From positions 32,915,001-32,979,000 of the forward strand of contig NC_080573.1 in NCBI RefSeq assembly GCF_029962835.1: 64,000 nt of DNA. The letters are read 5' to 3'. The DNA is from Magnolia sinica. Its lineage: Eukaryota > Streptophyta > Magnoliopsida > Magnoliales > Magnoliaceae. The position numbers and the translations under genes are program-made. The number at the start of each line of letters is the position of its first letter. Position 1 is the stretch's first letter. A model generated the notes under the pieces. It did no database searches. It was not told the origin of the DNA and saw nothing but the letters and a program-made list of their open reading frames with translations. Of the stretch, positions 36,301 through 46,759 are shown one piece after another.

Positions 36301-36943
36301 GAGGAAGCTTTCAATGATCATCTTTACTATGCTCTTCAGTTTGTAGTTTTGGGATGCATGGACTGATGATCTCATTAATTTCCCTGTCGACCTTCAGCTC
36401 CCAAGGATTGCTGTTGAGGGTGGTAGTCGAGACATGTATGGTGACATGGGTGGTGGTGGTCGGTTTGGTTCCTTTGGAGGAGGCAGTCGTTTGAGTGATT
36501 CAGGTTTTGGTCGTTCTGGTGGTTCTGGATTTGGTCGCTCTGGTGGCTTTGGTGGTTCATCAGGTCGTGCGGGTGGTGGATATGGTGAATCTGGGTCAGG
36601 CCGTTTTGGTTCGTTTGGCGGATCAAGTTCAGGCCGATCTGGTGGGTTTGGTGATTCTGGATCGGGCCGTTCTAGTGGATTCAGTGGTTCTGGGTTTAGC
36701 CGTTCTGGTGGTTTCGGCAACTCTGGTTCAGGGCACGCTGGTGGTTTTGGCGACTCTGGTTCAAGGCGTTTTGGCAGTTTTGGGGACGATGGTTCAGGGA
36801 GGTCTAGTGGCTTTGGCAATTCCAGTTCAAGCCAGTCAGGTGGCTTTGCTAACTCTGGTTCGAGCCGTTTTGGTAGTTTTGGTGGCTTTGGAGACAATGG
36901 TGCTGCTGATGATGATCAGAAGGCTGGGAGGAAATTCTTCTGA
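27313..36943 (+). CDS. RH53: DEAD-box ATP-dependent RNA helicase, mitochondrial RH9/RH53 (PMH) family
   Basis: Exons: 27313-27741, 30173-30300, 30476-30887, 32329-32427, 32648-32872, 34178-34339, 36398-36943. Splice sites are all GT-AG, the frame is open throughout, and the product is 666 residues (Arabidopsis relatives are a little over 600). The N-terminus ([15 protein letters not shown], Arg/Ser-rich, no early acids) looks like a mitochondrial presequence. Core motifs: Q-motif region ending LFPIQ (139-143), ARTGTGKT (160-167), PTRELA (198-203), TPGR (245-248), DEAD (269-272), SAT (300-302), IVF (365-367), [10 protein letters not shown] (416-425), HRSGRTGR (446-453; Ser where Ile or Thr is usual). 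The last exon encodes a GGF/SGR/FGS-rich tail (about 498-660). Arabidopsis PMH1/PMH2 act as RNA chaperones in mitochondrial group II intron splicing; this role is inferred by family. RH9 versus RH53 cannot be settled here. Confidence 0.95.
27742..30172 (+). other. Helicase intron 1 (2,431 bp)
   Basis: Donor cag|gtgagat, acceptor tgttgcag|agag. Contents are noncoding. 27820-28650 has 'gtggcacat', 'aattgtgggccc' and 'catggatg' words typical of dispersed repeats of this genome. A poly-A run lies at 29182-29199. Two related segments near 29400-29640 and 29700-29930 (each with ttggtcttaacat/ttggtgttaat, then gaaacattttcaaatcac, then gatggataattttt) form a diverged tandem duplication. Confidence 0.7.
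31687..32118 (+). mobile_element. TRIM element in helicase intron 3
   Basis: Two direct terminal repeats, 31687-about 31922 and about 31976-32118, both start taatgcaggggcattttcac and end with ttagttgtc followed by a ttg(t/c)atca end. After the first lies tgctatcagagcggg (31929-31943), close to the initiator-Met primer-binding site TGGTATCAGAGC. Before the second lies a purine tract, tgggggtga. The pentamer aatgc flanks both ends (31682-31686 and 32119-32123). There is no coding capacity. The second repeat lacks about 90 bp present in the first. The insertion sits inside intron 3 and leaves the splice sites untouched. Confidence 0.78.
33419..33953. mobile_element. Fold-back Mutator-like MITE in helicase intron 5
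   Basis: The two arms, about 33428-33570 and 33800-33944, are inverted copies over roughly 140 bp (for example accatgatgtgctgatgaca against the inverted cattaacacatcatggt, and caccccatgttaggcc against its inverse). Flanking 9-mers agcagctag (33419-33427) and aacagctag (33945-33953) match at 8 of 9, the target-duplication length of Mutator-like elements. The centre is about 230 bp of unrelated noncoding DNA. Confidence 0.75.
34340..36397 (+). other. Helicase intron 6 (2,058 bp) with TAACGG-rich repeat
   Basis: Donor gag|gtatac, acceptor cttcag|ctcc. An (AT)n run at 34374-34397 is followed by ctgtaacagccataacggcc. A denser block at about 35340-35690 repeats (g)taacgg, ccgttac and gtaatggcc words in both orientations. 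It looks like a non-autonomous DNA element of a 'CCGTTAC' family. Its ends and target duplication are not resolved. Confidence 0.55.
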
Positions 36944-37149
36944 TTTTATTTCAAGGTAAGTCCATCTTTTCTTACAATCAGGAAAAATAGAAGAATTTAT
37001 TTATGCACATGAAAAACACTTGGATAATGAAAATTTCCAACATGGTTACACTTGTTTGCATGCATATAAAGCCAATGTCTTGAAGCCCAGACTAGAGGCT
37101 TACTCCTTTTCTTCTGTCTTCTTTTTTGCACATGATAAACAACTCATAT

Positions 37150-38775
37150 TGAAGGTGGGCCCCCACATGATGAATGGTCCACATCAAGGTGGGCCCACAA
37201 TGCACGGTTCACGTAAAAATTGGGCCCCACATGATGGACAATCCACATCAAGTTGGTCCCACCTGATGGATGGTTCACATCAAAGGTGGAACCATATGAT
37301 GGAAGGTTAACATCAAAGGTGGGTCCACACTATGAACAATCCATATTGAAGGTTGGTCCCACATGATGAATGGTCTACATCAAGGTGGGCCCACATAATG
37401 CATGGTTCATATCAAAGGTGGGTCCCACATCAAAATGTGGTCTTGCATGGACTATTTACATCAAGTGGGCCCCACATGATGGACGGTCCACATGATGGAT
37501 GGTGCACATCAAAGGTGGGTCCACATGATGAATGACTCATATTGAAAGTGGGCCCCCCATGATGAATAGTCCACATCAAGGTGGGCTCACATAATGCATA
37601 GTTCACATCAAACGTGGGCCCCACATGATGGATGCCTAATATCAAAGTGTGGCCCAACATGATGGATCGCCCACATCAAGTAGGCACCACCTGGTGGACA
37701 GTCCACATCAAAGGTGGGACTCACATGATGGATGGTGGACATTGAAGGTGGGCCCACATGGACGGTGACATCAAAGTTGGGCCCACGTGATGAATGACCC
37801 ATATTGAAGGTGGGGCCCCACATAATGAATGGTCTACATCAAGGTGAGCCTGCATAATGCATAGTTCACATCAAATGTGGGCCTCACATGATGGATGACC
37901 CACATCAAAGTGTGGCCCAACATGATGGACAACCCACATCAAGTGGGCCCCATCTGATGGACGGTCCACATCAAAGGTGGGACTCACATGATGGATGGTG
38001 GACATTGAAGGTGGGCTCACATGGACGCTTGACATCAAAGTTGGGCCAACATGATGAACGACCCATATTGAAGGTGGGGCCTTACATAATGAATGGTCCA
38101 CATCAATGTGGGCCCACATGATGGATGGAGTGGGCCTCACAAGATGGATGTATCACATCAAAGTGTGGCCCTTCGTGATAGATAGTCCACATCAAGTGGG
38201 CCCCACCTAATGGACAAACCACATCCAAGGTCTCGCATGATGGACAACCCGTATCCAAAGTGGCCCAACATGATGGATTATCCATATAGGTGTGTCCCAC
38301 ATGATGGAGGTGGACATAAAAGGTGTGCCCTACAATTGACAACCCACTTCAAAGGTGGGGCTCCGATGGAGACATCAAATGTGGACTCTATGTGATGCGT
38401 AGTGGACATTGAAGGGCCCCAGATAAAGGACAATTAGCATTGATGGTAGGCCCCACATGATGGATGACCTATATCAAGGTGTGCCCCACATAATGTGGCC
38501 CAACATGATGGATTATCCACATAGGCGTGTCCCACATGATGGAGGTGGACATCAAAGGTGGGCCCCACAATGTACAAGACAATCAGCATTGATGGTAGGC
38601 CCCACATGATCGATGACCTATATAAAGGTGGGCCCCACATAACAGATGGTCCATGTCAAAGGTCAGACCCTAGTGATGAGTGGTCTGCATGATTGACGGC
38701 CCACTTCGAAGGTTTGGCCCATAGGATGGATAGTCCACCTCTAAGGTGGGCTCCATATGATGGAGATCCACATTC
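37150..38775. repeat. Satellite-like array of ~35-bp units with higher-order periodicity
   Basis: Imperfect units of about 33-36 bp with consensus words catgatggatggtccacatc and aaggtgggccccaca run head to tail for about 1.6 kb. A longer period is also visible: the landmark ga(c/t)ccatattgaa is at 37534, 37796 and 38060, steps of 262 and 264 bp, and the blocks between correspond unit by unit. Further on, a tggcccaacatgatggatta block at 38261 recurs at 38496 (235 bp) and a gcattgatggtaggcccc block at 38438 recurs at 38586 (148 bp). Open frames here, on both strands, are artefacts of the repeat. Confidence 0.9.
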
Positions 38776-38939
38776 AATGTCTGACATGATGGATGGCATA
38801 AATGTCTTAAAACGTAAAGATTGTAGCCATCCATTCTTCTGCCATTTGGGGCACCATCCATCTATGGTAAGATCCACCAAAACAACCGGTTGGATTACTC
38901 TTATAATAGAGTAGTTGTAATTTTTAAAAATAACATCAA

Positions 38940-39330
38940 CTCCTGCTAAAAAAAAGCTCTTACTTGAGCATTTTACCTAACATGTATATTTTTAATAAGA
39001 TTTTTTTTTTCATTTTTGTTTTTGTTTTGAAAAAGTGATTTCAGCAAATGAACTTATTGTAAAACAAGAGCTAGAACAGAAAGAGCTTATCAGAGTAACT
39101 TTTATTTGAAAAGCTCTCATCGGATTAGAGTGGAGATGTTGAAAGAGCCCTTAGAGATTAAGATCTCTAATGCATAATTACTGGTAACTGAAATGAGATA
39201 AACTCATTTTAAGCATCCTACCAAACAGGGTTTAGAATTATTATTATTATTATTTTTAATTTTAATTTTAATTTTTTAAAAATGTGGATTCTCAGTAAAA
39301 TTTCAGCTGCAATTTTCTGCTTTTGGATGT
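38940..39330. other. AT-rich end of the 3'-UTR intron
   Basis: T- and A-runs (39000-39010, 39240-39280) and no other structure; a pyrimidine-rich stretch precedes the proposed acceptor. Confidence 0.4.
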
Positions 39331-39664
39331 AGGTTGATGGACATGCTGTCTTTTGAGAAGAGGAAGAACACCAGGAGACAAACTATTAGACCATGTAAAG
39401 TATGCTGAGATACTAAGAGGGGTCTCTGATTTTCTTTTTCAAATTTATAGTTACAAAGCTTTTAGGTATATTTTTACCTGTGAACTCATGCAGGAAAAGG
39501 AAATTAAATCTGTCCTTATGATTCTCTTTATATGTTTTGAATGCCACCTGTAATTCGTTTTCAGCAGCCAATCAAGATTTTCTTTTCCAGATATTTTTCT
39601 ATTTCCACTGCCTCATCCAGGGCATTTTAATCCTTTTGTTTTCTTCTTAGTGTTCAATAACATG

Positions 39665-40280
39665 ATTGATGTGCAGAGCATTTTCTATGCATTCATTGGC
39701 AAATGTCACCCTCCCTTCGGTCGCTGGGAGGTGGGCCATACAGTGGGTTGTATGAGATTCATGATTCATCTGATGCTTGTTTTATGGAACATAACATTAT
39801 TTTATGGGAAACTGTCTAATTGCTTTGGGTAATGTTACTTAGGTGCCTATATAAGGATGATGAAAGTCTTTTAAAAATATAAAATAAATAAAGGTTTAAC
39901 AAGTCACAAGCCCCAACTTGCGACAAAGTGTGAACATGTCAAGGGTACAACATCCAATCCAATCTGTCCAACAGATTGGCCCACTGTGAAAAAACCCGCC
40001 AATCTTATACAAAACATCGATGTGGCCCACTTGAAGACTAGATTAGCCTGGTTTTTGCACTAGGTGTATAGGGGAGCCAACCCTTTGGATGGTTGGATGT
40101 CACCCACATGATATGTAACTAATTTATGCAGATGGTAAAACTCTATTTTTCAACTAGTTGCGTACGGACCATCTTTTCTGATATTAAGAAGCTGGATGAA
40201 CAGAAATCTTAGTTTCCTGTGGTTAAGTCCATATTATCAATTGGAATACTCTCTTTAACCTATGAAATTAAAAACATTGT
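39665..40280. other. Intergenic sequence, unassigned
   Basis: No coding motif or repeat terminus recognised; 'ggcccac' repeat words appear around 39980-40110. Confidence 0.35.
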
Positions 40281-40286
40281 TTTTCT

Positions 40287-40504
40287 AAAGAATGTTTTCT
40301 CCTTCAAACTCTTTGATCTAGATTATTACAGAAAAGTAATCTTGTACCAAAGGTAGAAAAAGAATATTTTCTCCTTCCAGGTTTTTGCTCTAGATTATTA
40401 CATAAAAGTATTCTTGTACCAAAGGTAGAAAAAGAATATTTTTTCCTTAGAACTCTTTGCTCTTGATTATTATAGAAAAGTATTCTTGTACCAAAGGTAG
40501 AAAA
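40287..40504. repeat. 72-bp tandem repeat, three copies
   Basis: cttgtaccaaaggtagaaaa recurs at 40341, 40413 and 40485 (72-bp steps), with conserved ttgctctagattatta segments between. Because 72 is a multiple of three, the minus strand shows a repetitive open frame; I treat it as non-coding. Confidence 0.9.
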
Positions 40505-40546
40505 ATGTATATACCGCAAATTAACATGCAATCATGCAATCGGATA

Positions 40547-40632
40547 GCAGGTGAAGATTCACAAGTCATGGAAGGCCAGGAGTGGAAATGCAGGTGAAGA
40601 TTTACAAGTCATGGAAAGCCAGGAGTGGAAAT
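40547..40632. repeat. 43-bp tandem duplication
   Basis: gcaggtgaagatt(c/t)acaag and the rest of the 43-bp unit occur twice, starting at 40547 and 40590, with two differences. Confidence 0.9.
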
Positions 40633-40879
40633 GTAGGTTTTCTTTTGGGAGGTCTGCTACCTTAAGTCCTTTTGAATTCTTATGGGATATGTGGAGAACA
40701 TAGGTGGTGGGTCTATGGTCTTTTGAATGATTACTGTTTACACTGGGGGTTGGAAAAAGTGGGGAAAAAAACCCCTCTTGGATTGGATTAGCTCAACCTG
40801 TGATCATCTAACTCTTTATCATTTGATCGTGGACTGTCTCCTTAACCATTGTTTTGCGGCCTTCTACTGGAAGTCGAAG

Positions 40880-42010
40880 ATCTTCTAATCTGGGAGTTTT
40901 TTGACAATACCATCATCAGCTGTTTGTTTATCTTGTTGAATCAATGGTTTGGATCACTAAACATGACCCAGATGCAATGGCTAATCCTATAAATTACTTG
41001 TGCCATGTGGTGGTAGGTGTAATTTCCAAGCCACCTATCAGAAGGGTACCACTATGTTTATTCCCTATCCTAAAAATCAAGTTGGTCCGCTAGAAGTGGA
41101 CCACAATTAACTGAATAAATTTGTGGTTGAGAAAAAAAAAATCCTCTAAAGTTTATAATCCGTCAGCTTATTTTGAATATCATAGCTCACCTGAGATTGA
41201 ACTTAATCTTGATTATGTGGGATCCCCTAGCTAAATGGGTATTGTTAGCTTTGCAATAACATCTACATGATCAGGTTCATCAAATAGATGGCTTGGATAT
41301 TTCACCCCTGGTGCACTAGGTGACTTGTATAAGAGTGCACTTCTTTTCCTTTTTGAGTATGGACTCTCATTAACTATGATTTAATGATTTGTGGGCTATC
41401 TATCTATCTATCTATTGGAAGTTAGGGTCCTAATTCGTATGATCTCAAAGATTTTGGAGGCAACCACCGTCGGTTGTTGTATTTCTTCAAATCAATGATT
41501 TGAATCCCTAAACATGGTCAAGGTCCAATGATAATTTCCTTTCAAAATTGTAAAAGCCTTTCTCACCTCGTTTTGGTTTGCTGGTACAACTTTCATGAAT
41601 TTTGAGAGAACAATTGTGAACTTTTCCAAAATATGTGACTTTCTTTAAGGTGTTTTGCCAAAATTTGTTGCTTTTAAAAATTTTGGACTTCCTTTAGAGT
41701 AAGGCCCACCTACCGTCCGAATCATGATGGGCCTATATTTAACTTATAGGAATGATACAAAGAGCTACTTTGAATGTTATGCAATGTTGATTGTATCTCA
41801 TTATGGTAACAATCTCTCTACTTTGTTTCTAGTGGAAATTAAATACTTTTTAAGGTGTCTTTGCTTTTGCGCTTAACTTGTCAAATGAACTAAAAACTTG
41901 ACCATTATCACACTTAAATTGAAAATTCGATGAAAAATAAATAAATTGTGATTCAGTCAATTCAAATCAATTCATGCCGGTGGTGAAGTATTTATTAAAT
42001 TCGTGTTAGC
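40880..42010. repeat. Tandem noncoding ~1.6-kb unit, copy A
   Basis: This shares an ordered series of landmarks with copies B and C: tgtttgtttatcttg (about 40921), ggtaccac(t) with ttccct (41046), 'gattgaacttaatcttgatta' (about 41197), 'tttggtttgc.ggtacaa' (about 41572), 'aggaatgatacaaagagct' (about 41748) and 'gattgtatctcatta' (about 41787). It lacks the ~490-bp segment present after the first landmark block in B and C. It ends where copia sequence starts. No coding content or element termini are seen. Confidence 0.75.
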
Positions 42011-42029
42011 GCTGGTTGTTCAATACAAC

Positions 42030-43255
42030 CTGAAGTTGAAACAGATGGATGTATGTACGTAGAATTAGAAGAGTAAATTTATATGAAGTAACTACAAGGT
42101 TTCGAAATACTAGATGTAGAAAACAAGGTTTGTAGCTTGAAAATGCCGTTGTATGGCCTGAAACAGTTATCTAAGCAGTGGTATACGAAATTTGATTATT
42201 TCATGATGGGTCAGAAGTTTGCCAGGAGTGAGTATGATTATTATGTCTATTATAAGGTGCTGAGTGATGGGAAGTTTGTTATTTTGGTAATGTATGTTGA
42301 TGACATGCTTATCATCTGTCAAACATGTTTGAGATTGACATATTGAAAACTCAACTATCAAGGACGTTTGAGATGAAATATTTGGGGGCTACAGCAATGG
42401 TTTTTAGTATTGACGTCTACAGAGACACGAAGAAAAGAAGGCTATAGTTATCTCAGACAGAATACCTTAACAAGATATTAGTGAAGTATGAGATTGACAA
42501 GGCAAAGCTGGTCATCATTCTCGACGTGACTCATTTTAAGCTTTCTTCTGAACAGTGTTCTCAAACAGATAAGAAAAGCAGATTACATCTCGTGTGCATT
42601 ATTTGAGTGCGGTTGACAGCTTGATGTGTACCATGGTCTATACAAGAATGAATATTTCACACGCGGTCGGTGTTGTTAGCAAATATATATGTCTAACCCT
42701 GACAAACAATATTGAGAGGCAGTGAAATGGCTACTTCAAGATATTTGAGGTACGTAAGACTACATCTTAATATTTGAAAAATTAGAGGACAAGTTAGTAA
42801 GGTACGTGGATTCAGATTATACAAGCAGTATGAATAATAGAAAGTCAACTTCCAGTTACTCGTTTGTGTTAACTGGTGGAGCGATTAGTTGAATGTCAAA
42901 GCTTTAGTCTGTGGTGACACTTTCCGCAATCGAAGTTGAGTATATGGTACTGACAAAAGCATTTAAAAAAGCAGTTTGGTTGAGGGAAATGATAAATTAG
43001 TTGGGGCTTCAGTAGGAGGTCGTGCCAGTTAGTTATGACAGTGAAAGTGTGATTAATTTGGCGAAGAACTCTGTTTATCACTCATGTACTAAACATATTA
43101 ATGCGCTTCATCATTTTATCCGACATGTACTTGAGGAATGAGACATGACTCTTGAAAAGATGCACACAAGCGTGAATCTGACTGACATGCTTACAAAAAT
43201 AGTTCCCATAGAGAAGTTCAAGTTTTGTGCAACTTCTTTGAGCTTTGTAAAGGCA
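42030..43255 (+). pseudogene. Ty1/copia RT-RNase H remnant
   Basis: RT is recognisable from LKMPLYGLKQ and KQWYTKFD to the active site VMYVDDMLI (42137-42320). RNase H words follow: YVDSDYTSSMNNRKSTS at about 42797, a VTLSAIEVEYM stretch near 42912, and the 3' end with TKHINALHHFIR (about 43090). Several in-frame stops and frameshifts (for example near 42448 and 42893) show it is dead. It interrupts the tandem unit between copies A and B. The lineage resembles copia elements whose RT context reads PLYGLKQ. Confidence 0.88.
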
Positions 43256-43930
43256 TAATGAGGACGGAGTTTGCAGGAGAAGCGACGATGGAGTTATGAT
43301 GGAAAACAATTAGAGATGATGATGACGAAATGAGCAATAGAGATTAAAGATTGAAGACATGGTGGAGATTATTATCGAATGTCTTAAATATGTCTGTAAT
43401 GGGGTTTGTCGATGCCATTGATAGACCACTCGATCCCATTAAGCGGATGCTGATGCCATTGATAGATACTCGATCCCATCAAGAAAATTCAGAAAAAATC
43501 CTAATTGATTGTTGGACAGTTTTGGAAGTTTCTACTCGATAGCATTAAATGATCTTCGATGTTATTGACTGGTCTTCAATGTCATCGACAAGTGTGCGTA
43601 GTTTTACATAAGTGCACGATTTATTTCTTATTCCGGTTGGGTAATATATATTCCGGGTGTAATCAGGATTAGGGCAAGGATTAGAAGTGATTGAGGCTTT
43701 GTAAGGTGTTCTAAAGGGTTCAAGGGCACAGCTAGGAATTCAAAGATATTCGAGGGTTGTCCAAATCAGTAAAATCTACTCTCTTGTAATATTACTTTCA
43801 TAGTGCATTACTTGTTACTTTATGCCGTGATTTTTTCTCGCAAAGGTTTTTCTACCTAAAATTTAAATTGTCTTCTTATTACTTTGTTTGTACGATTGTG
43901 ATTACTTTGTTTGATTCAATTCCTTGTATT
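43256..43930 (+). repeat. Probable 3' LTR of this copia remnant
   Basis: Noncoding sequence after RNase H. It includes cctcttgtaatattact-like and gtgattttttctcgcaaagg (43828-43847), reminiscent of the GTGGTTTTTTTCTCCCG...GGGTTTTTCC signature near the 3' end of copia LTRs. Precise ends were not found. Confidence 0.5.
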
Positions 43931-43939
43931 TCCATGGGT

Positions 43940-45500
43940 CCAAACTTATCTCTATGCCCGGGGTCACAGGCAATATGCTTGCATCTATCATAAGGATACC
44001 ACTATGCTGATTCCCTGTCAAGTGGAGCACAAGTAACAGAATAAATTTGTGGGATCCCCTAGCCAAATGGATCCTTAGATTTTGCAATAAAATTTACGTA
44101 ATTAGATTCACTTGATGGATGACTTGGATATTTGACCTGTGGTTCTAGCATAGATGATTGTGAGTGCATTAGATGACTTGTAGGCGTGGGCTTCTTTTCC
44201 TTTTGAGTAGGGACCATGTCTTTAACTATGGCTTGTAGGCCGTCTATCTATAGGAAGTTAGGATCTTGTGATCTCCAAGATTTTGGAGGAAACCATCATC
44301 GGTGGTCTATATCTTCAAATCAATGGTTTGAATCCCTAAACATGGTCAATCTCCAATGCTAATTTCCTTTCAAATTTGTAGAAAGCCTTTCTCATCTGGC
44401 TTTGGTTTGCAGGTACAAATTTCATGAATTTTGAGAGAACAAGTGTGAACTTTTCTAAAATCTGTGACTTTCTTTAAAGTATTTTGCTAAAATTTGTAGC
44501 TTTTTAAGATTTTCAACTTCCTTCTGAGTAAGGCTCGCCCACTGTCCAAATCATGATGAGTGTAGATTTAACTTATAGGAATGATACGAAGAGCTACTTT
44601 GAATTTTAAGCAGTGTTGATTGTATCTCATTATAGTAGCAATCTCTCTAATTTTGAAGTGTTTTAGCTTTTGCAGTTGGCTTATCCAATAAACTAAGTTA
44701 ACCATGATCACATTTAAATTGAAAATTGGATGAGAAAAAAATTGAGATTCAGTCAATTCAAACCATTGATAGCGAAACTCAGTTTTGAACTCTGTATTTT
44801 TGGAAAATTAAAAACTTTATATAATTAATCAAGTTTAGGAGCTTCTAATTTGGAAGATTTTTTATGCAACCATCAACTGTTTGTTTATCTTGCTAAATCA
44901 ATGATTTGGATCACCAAACGAGACCCAGGTGCTATAGCTATAGTTCTATAAATTACACATGCCATGTGGTGGACAGGTGAAATATCCAATCCATCCATTG
45001 AGGAAGCAGATGGCCTGTGATTCGGGGATAGAGCTTGTGCATGGGATGCATGGGGCCTACTGAGATATCCGTGACAAATCCACTCCGTCTATCTGTTTTG
45101 AAAGAAGATGATAGGACATGATGCTAAAAATCGGGGAGATTGAAAACTCATGTGAGCCATACCACATGAAACAGTGGGGATTAAACACCTGAGGGTGATA
45201 GAACTTTTGTATTAGGACTATATTTGTTCCTACAGTTTATTTGAGAGATAATAACCCTATGAACGGTTTGAATGGCATATAAACATCACGGTAAGCTCCA
45301 GAAGGTTTCAACGTTGGACATTTTTGTTCCCACTGTTTCATTGGTGTGGCCCATTTAAGTTTTGGATCTTCCTGTTTTTTAGAATCCTGACCTATTGTGG
45401 TCTCCCAAAACAGATGTATGGAGTGGATTTGTCTTGGACATTTCTGTAGGACCCACACAGCCCCAGGCACAAGGATATCTCTACACTGTGTCATATCCAA
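43940..45500. repeat. Tandem noncoding ~1.6-kb unit, copy B
   Basis: The landmark series repeats: ggataccactatgctgattcc (43992), 'tttggtttgcaggtacaa' (44402), 'aggaatgatacgaagagct' (44577), 'tgtttgtttatcttg' (44879). It then carries a ~490-bp segment (about 45000-45490, with aacatcacggtaagctccag and gtttcattggtgtggcccat words) that is also in copy C but missing in A. Confidence 0.75.
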
Positions 45501-45680
45501 TCCACTTCTATCTATCAGAAGGGTACCACTGTCTTGATTCCCTGTCCTAATAATCAGGTTGGTACACTAGTCTAGTAGATCACAATTAATTAAATAAATT
45601 TGCAATTGAGAAAAAAATCATACAAAGTTGATAATCTGTTAACTTATTTTTAATATCACGATTCATCTGAGATTGAACTT

Positions 45681-45894
45681 TTTTTTATAAAAATAAATTT
45701 TACACACGCACGCCTTACTGGGATTTCACCACTTATAGAAACTCGAACCCTTGACCGGTTTTTTTTTTTTTAAATAAATTTTACACACCCACACACTCAC
45801 GCCTTACTGGGATTTCACCACTTATGGAAACTCGAACCCTTGACCGGGTGTTGAAACTCCGAAGAGTCTACCACCGGAGCAAGAGTAAGGATCC
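45681..45894 (-). mobile_element. tRNA-derived SINE with internal duplication
   Basis: The perfect 17-bp target duplication catctgagattgaactt is at 45664-45680 and 45895-45911. On the minus strand the order is a tRNA-like head (A-box-like ggtggtagactc, B-box ggttcgagtttcc), the shared body and a T/A-rich tail. The body and tail part (about 82-95 bp) is present twice in tandem (45681-45760 and 45761-45850), so the 3' half was duplicated before or during insertion. Same family as 23504 and 58888. Confidence 0.9.
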
Positions 45895-46560
45895 CATCTG
45901 AGATTGAACTTAATCTTGATTATGCAGGATTCCCTAGCCAATCTGTACATTAGCTTTCGCAGTAACATTTACCTGATCAGGTTCACCATATAGATGGCTT
46001 GGATATTTCACGTGGTGTTGGCATATATGATGTGATTTGTACAGGACTGTCCATTTATTAGAAGTTACGATCACATGATCTCCAAAATTTTGGAGGAAAT
46101 CCCGTCAAATCAATGGTTTGAATCCCCAGACATGGACTGTCCAATGCTAATTTCCTTTTAATTTTGGAAAAGCCCTTCTCATGTGGTTTTGGTTTGCAGG
46201 TACAACTTTCATGAATTTCGAATGCACTAGTGTGAACTTTTCTTAAATACGTGAATTTCTTTATTGTGTTTTGGGGAAAAAAAAATGTTGCTTTTTATGA
46301 TTTTTGACTTCCTGTAGCAACGCACATCCACTGTCCGAATGATGATGGGTGGAGATTTAACTCATCGGAATGGCACAAAGAGCTGTTTTGAATTTTGGAC
46401 AGTGTTGATTGTATCTCATTATAATAACAATCACTCTATTTTGTTTTCAGCAGAAACGAATCACTTTCCTAAGTATTTTTGCTTCTGCACTTATCATGTC
46501 GAATAAATTAAAATCATGACCGTTACTACATTCAAATTGAAAATTGGACAAAAAAAAGGG

Positions 46561-46593
46561 AAAAAGAAGAAGAAGAAGAAGAAGAAGAAGAAG
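46561..46593. repeat. (GAA)n microsatellite
   Basis: About ten gaa/aag triplets in a row within copy C of the tandem unit. Confidence 0.95.
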
Positions 46594-46759
46594 CTATTCA
46601 ATTAATTCAAACCAATGATAGCAACACTCTGTTTTGAACTCTGCAACCTCATTTAATTAACCAAGTTCAGGATCTTCCAATTTGGAAGATTGTTGATGAA
46701 ACCACCATCAGCTGTTTGTTTATCTTGTCAAATCAATGATCTGGCCCAGGTGCTATGAC

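Larger units (their letters stand above)
36944..39660 (+). other. Helicase 3' UTR with a probable 2.4-kb intron
   Basis: Twelve bases after the stop codon a near-perfect donor occurs (tttcaag|gtaagtcc, exon end 36955). A fitting acceptor is tttggatgtag|gttgatgg (exon start 39333). If used, the intron is 36956-39332 and contains the whole satellite array. The downstream part (39333-39660) has no reading frame and is T-rich, as a 3' UTR would be. No single strong polyadenylation signal stands out. A stop-proximal donor less than 50 nt away would not trigger exon-junction decay. Confidence 0.5.

Noticed and set aside
36394..36959. Alternative frames and antisense proline/glutamate frame across the last helicase exon
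   Set aside because: They are shadows of the glycine-rich repeat tail; only the frame continuing from exon 6 fits the family.
37430..38640. Several repetitive open frames on both strands in the satellite
   Set aside because: They exist in many frames at once because the repeat is stop-poor; no start context, splice sites or family match.
37150..38775. CRISPR-like array
   Set aside because: Units are head-to-tail without unique spacers, diverged, and the DNA is from a plant nucleus.
40304..40531. 24-residue repeat protein on the minus strand
   Set aside because: Product of a 72-bp tandem repeat; only about 75 codons, no flanking gene structure.
45840..45890. Possible tRNA gene (B-box-like sequence)
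   Set aside because: No acceptor stem or anticodon arm can be completed; the poly-A tail and 17-bp target duplication mark it as a SINE.
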